This document shows, one piece after another, positions 7,318 to 8,692 of a DNA stretch of 8,692 nucleotides. The notes beneath the pieces were generated by a model. The model worked only from the letters and a program-made list of their open reading frames with translations. It made no database searches and had not been told where the DNA came from. Position numbers and translations under genes: made by a program. Each line of letters opens with the position of its first letter. The stretch's first letter is position 1. This DNA is from an uncultured Lachnospiraceae bacterium. Its GTDB lineage: Bacteria; Bacillota; Clostridia; Lachnospirales; Lachnospiraceae. The stretch is from contig CABUPO010000015.1 of assembly GCA_902493385.1 (NCBI GenBank), positions 1 through 8,692 of the forward strand. Direction: 5' to 3'.

Positions 7318-7578
7318 TTCAAACAAATCATTAGTTTTTAATATATCAACAAACTTATCTACATCTTTTGTTATAAGCCCTTCATCAGCTTCATATGTAT
7401 TAAGCCCTTCTCTTATAAGCTCTTCTCTCGTACATCCTTTTTCAGCTATTTTCCAGAAAAATGCGCCAGTTTCATTCAAGTGAACCATCCCGTTAAATTC
7501 ATCTGCTCTTTTTCCCACTGGTACAACAACATATGAACCGGCAACTTCTCTCAGCATAAATCCATCTTTTATCTTCAT
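7315..7578 (-). CDS. PqqD-like RiPP recognition element protein
   Basis: This small stand-alone protein (87 residues) has the PqqD pattern. N-terminal beta strands FMLREVAGSYVVVP (~7-20) are followed by LNETGAFFWKIAEKG (~34-48) and an acidic helical end, VDKFVDILKTNDLFE. PqqD-type proteins are known to bind leader peptides of ribosomally made, post-translationally modified peptides and present them to a modifying enzyme. Here the next gene encodes a nucleotidyltransferase and the third an ABC exporter, but no precursor or core modifying enzyme is in the window, so the bound substrate is unknown. The 89-residue reading from 7584 leaves only 1 nt between AAGGAG and ATG; the ATG at 7578 gives 7 nt and is chosen. 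It is the first gene of the operon, behind the symmetric divergent promoter. Confidence 0.85.
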   Translation of the reverse strand: MKIKDGFMLREVAGSYVVVPVGKRADEFNGMVHLNETGAFFWKIAEKGCTREELIREGLNTYEADEGLITKDVDKFVDILKTNDLFE

Positions 7579-7585
7579 TTTCATT

Positions 7586-7591
7586 CTCCTT
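7586..7591 (-). promoter_or_regulatory. Ribosome binding site that sets the PqqD-like start
   Basis: AAGGAG on the minus strand (7591-7586) is followed by A-ATG-AAA-ATG. The first ATG (7584) is only 1 nt away, while the second (7578) is at the optimal 7 nt, so translation should begin at 7578. Confidence 0.7.
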
Positions 7592-7617
7592 ATATTTGTC
7601 CGAAAATATTTACAATA

Positions 7618-7645
7618 AGTATATCACACTTTACTATTATTTCAC
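7618..7645 (-). promoter_or_regulatory. Promoter of the PqqD / nucleotidyltransferase / exporter operon
   Basis: On the minus strand, TGATATACT (7626-7618) is an extended -10 element (TGn plus TATACT). A partial -35 box, GTGAAA (7645-7640, four of six), lies 16 bp upstream. The start would be near 7611, with a ~30-nt leader to the AAGGAG site. It mirrors the plus-strand promoter at 7655-7663. Confidence 0.65.
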
Positions 7646-7654
7646 AGAAAAGTG

Positions 7655-7663
7655 TGTTATACT
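7655..7663 (+). promoter_or_regulatory. Extended -10 promoter of the secreted Big_2 protein gene
   Basis: TGTTATACT (7655-7663) is an extended -10 element; no good -35 box is visible at 16-18 bp. The start would be near 7670, giving a ~68-nt leader with an AGGAGG site at 7725-7730. It is the mirror image of the minus-strand promoter across the dyad axis. Confidence 0.6.
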
Positions 7664-7737
7664 ATTCGCAAACACGATGATCCAACCGGCTGAGAAACGG
7701 ACATTTGGCGAATCTGTAATTTTTAGGAGGAATCAGC

Positions 7738-8316
7738 ATGAAAAAAATAATTGCATGTACTCTGTGCATTTCACTATTATCCGGAGGGCTTGTATGCAGC
7801 ACAGCAACGCTATCTGCGTCAAAAATTAAGCTTAACAAGAAAAAACTTACAATGACGAAAGGTCAAAGCTATATACTCATTGTCAGGAACAACAAGAAAC
7901 CTGTAAAATGGAGCAGCAGCAAAAAGAAAGTTGCATCTGTAACCAAAAAAGGAAAGGTAACTGCCAAAAAACAGGGCAAAACAAATATTACTGCCAAAAT
8001 TGCAGCAAAAAAGCTTACATGTAAAGTAAAAGTAATCAAAGCTGCTCCTAATACTGCACCTGCAATAAATCCGGCAGTCAAAAGCACCGAAGCGCCAAAC
8101 TCACATCAGAATAAACCTACAGTTACCAATATCCCTAACGCAGCTGCAACACCTGACTCCACAAAAGAACCAGGCAGTACAGATGCTCCTGTTACAGAGC
8201 CTACTGCCGCACCGACGCAGGATCCTGTGCCAACAGCAGACCCGAACTCCCTTGCAGCAGCGCCTACCGAAGACCCTGACACAAAAGATGACGGCTGGAT
8301 AAAGGGCTGGTATTAA
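7738..8316 (+). CDS. Small secreted protein with one Big_2 (bacterial Ig-like) domain and an acidic Pro/Thr/Ala tail
   Basis: The 192-residue product begins with a Sec-type signal peptide (Lys2-Lys3, hydrophobic to ~24, likely cut near Ala27). Cys20 has Val before it and is not a good lipobox. Residues ~28-101 look like a single Big_2 domain: KIKLNKKKLTMTKGQSY, VKWSSSKKKVASVTKKGKV and a final TCKVKVIK strand. The domain is very rich in lysine. Residues ~102-184 form a low-complexity Pro/Thr/Ala/Asp tail, and the protein ends GWIKGWY. There is no LPxTG motif or C-terminal membrane anchor, so it may be released or held by charge. Big_2 domains commonly mediate surface binding, but no partner can be named. 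AGGAGG lies 7 nt before the ATG. The gene is divergent from the PqqD-like operon and shares its symmetric promoter region. Confidence 0.85.
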   Translation: MKKIIACTLCISLLSGGLVCSTATLSASKIKLNKKKLTMTKGQSYILIVRNNKKPVKWSSSKKKVASVTKKGKVTAKKQGKTNITAKIAAKKLTCKVKVIKAAPNTAPAINPAVKSTEAPNSHQNKPTVTNIPNAAATPDSTKEPGSTDAPVTEPTAAPTQDPVPTADPNSLAAAPTEDPDTKDDGWIKGWY

Positions 8317-8367
8317 TTAATATAAAAGCTTATAATTCACAACAAGCATATAACGCATATTTTGATT

Positions 8368-8423
8368 AAAATACTCTGTACTACGCATCTGACATATTCA
8401 CCGGCTTAGAATAGAGTATTTTT
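8368..8423. terminator. Probable bidirectional terminator between convergent genes
   Basis: AAAATACTCTGT (8368-8379) pairs with ATAGAGTATTTT (8411-8422), with one G-U pair, around a 31-nt loop. T-runs end the stem on both strands (TTTTT at 8419-8423 on plus, the AAAA at 8368-8371 read as TTTT on minus). It lies 51 bp after the Big_2 gene and 13 bp after the stop of the minus-strand nuclease-family gene. The long loop makes it less certain than the upp terminator. Confidence 0.55.
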
Positions 8424-8435
8424 CATTATACAGCA

Positions 8436-8692
8436 TTATACAATATTATATTGTATATACAGTCTGTCTCTTACAGCAGAATTTTCTGCCGCCTGCCTTG
8501 CTTCTTCGTAATTATTCTGTGACAGCAGCAACGAAATCAGTCTGGACATACGGGCTTCACCTTCTGTACGGCCTATACGTTCACCCTCTGTACGGCCTAT
8601 GCGTTCGCCTTCCGTACGTCCTTCCGCGCGCCCTTCTGTACGTCCTTTCTCCCTTGCGTCTGCACACATATCGTCTAATGCCTTGCACATAA
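8436..8692 (-). CDS. C-terminal part of an Rpn / PD-(D/E)XK nuclease-family protein (partial, 5' end off the right edge)
   Basis: About 85 codons are visible with no stop before the right edge, so the gene starts outside the window; the ATG at 8690 is most likely internal. The visible part has ADAREKGRTEGRAEGR followed by repeats of GRTEGERI, then SRLISLLLSQNNYEEARQAAEN and a short end. This charged EGR-repeat linker followed by a leucine-rich helical tail is typical of the C-terminus of Rpn-type (recombination-promoting nuclease / putative transposase) proteins common in Lachnospiraceae. The nuclease domain itself is not in the window, so the assignment rests on the tail alone. The gene is convergent with the Big_2 gene. 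Confidence 0.65.
   Translation of the reverse strand, partial: MCKALDDMCADAREKGRTEGRAEGRTEGERIGRTEGERIGRTEGEARMSRLISLLLSQNNYEEARQAAENSAVRDRLYIQYNIV
8562..8657 (-). repeat. Imperfect 24-bp tandem repeats encoding RTEGERIG / RTEGRAEG
   Basis: Four units of 24 bp (8562-8585, 8586-8609, 8610-8633, 8634-8657) lie in the nuclease-family gene. The first two differ at only a few bases and encode the same eight residues; the third and fourth are more diverged. The repeat keeps the reading frame and could expand or shrink by slippage. Confidence 0.75.

Larger units (their letters stand above)
7618..7663. repeat. 46-bp dyad enclosing two divergent extended -10 promoters
   Basis: AGTATATCACACTTT (7618-7632) and AAAGTGTGTTATACT (7649-7663) are inverted copies matching at 14 of 15 positions, with a 16-bp gap centred at 7640/7641. 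Each arm carries TATACT preceded by TGn at its outer end, reading outward. The dyad is therefore both the two -10 elements and a candidate operator with sites AAAGTGTG on each side. Confidence 0.8.

Noticed and set aside
7664..7713. ATTCGC / GCGAAT repeat in the Big_2 leader as a possible riboswitch
   Set aside because: The left arm lies between the -10 box and the predicted start, so it would mostly not be transcribed, and I could not match c-di-GMP or fluoride riboswitch motifs.
7738..7800. Lipoprotein signal at Cys20 of the Big_2 protein
   Set aside because: The residue before the Cys is Val and the position three before is Gly, which does not fit a lipobox.
7596..7829. 77-codon plus-strand ORF that could have been a RiPP precursor
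   Set aside because: It starts upstream of the dyad and both promoters, has no ribosome binding site and overlaps the start of the Big_2 gene in another frame.
8439..8455. TACAATA-TTA-TATTGTA palindrome
   Set aside because: It lies inside the last codons of the nuclease-family gene, is entirely AT-rich apart from one C and one G, and no T-run suggests termination.

Overview
The window looks like part of the chromosome of a low-G+C Gram-positive anaerobe of the Lachnospiraceae / Clostridium cluster XIVa type. The evidence is the clostridial-type 16S rRNA 5' end on the minus strand at 1-60, strong AGGAGG-type ribosome binding sites, AT-rich promoters, and a small secreted Big_2 protein and an Rpn-type nuclease tail that are typical of such genomes. 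The family assignment is inference; no species call is made.

Layout, left to right. (1) 1-340, minus strand: the first ~60 nt of a 16S rRNA gene leaving the window, its ~245-nt pre-16S leader with several small hairpins, and a near-consensus rRNA promoter with an A/T-rich upstream element. (2) 398-2217, plus strand: a divergent two-component operon, made of a KdpD-type sensor kinase cut down to its membrane and kinase parts and a KdpE/OmpR-type response regulator joined by an ATGA overlap. No kdpFABC potassium pump is present. (3) 2258-4390, plus strand: a uracil salvage operon (uraA permease, then upp uracil phosphoribosyltransferase). It has its own promoter overlapped by a perfect 12-bp inverted repeat, and ends in a strong hairpin terminator. 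(4) 4393-7626, minus strand: a compact three-gene operon encoding a PqqD-like RiPP recognition protein, a NTP_transf_5-type nucleotidyltransferase and an ABC exporter half-transporter. This resembles the accessory set of lasso-peptide-like clusters, but no precursor, protease, cyclase or radical SAM enzyme is in the window. (5) 7655-8423, plus strand: a small secreted protein with one lysine-rich bacterial Ig-like (Big_2) domain, an acidic Pro/Thr/Ala tail and a GWIKGWY C-terminus. (6) 8436-8692, minus strand: the C-terminal end of an Rpn/PD-(D/E)XK nuclease-family protein with 24-bp tandem repeats, running off the right edge.

The most interesting signal is between regions 4 and 5. The two divergent extended -10 promoters are mirror images, embedded in one 46-bp dyad whose 15-bp arms match at 14 positions. 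This suggests that a single regulator, or RNA polymerase competition, ties the PqqD/nucleotidyltransferase/exporter operon to the secreted Big_2 protein. The permease and transferase in region 3 form an ordinary uracil uptake pathway (uracil in, then UMP from PRPP); whether the neighbouring two-component system controls them is unproven.
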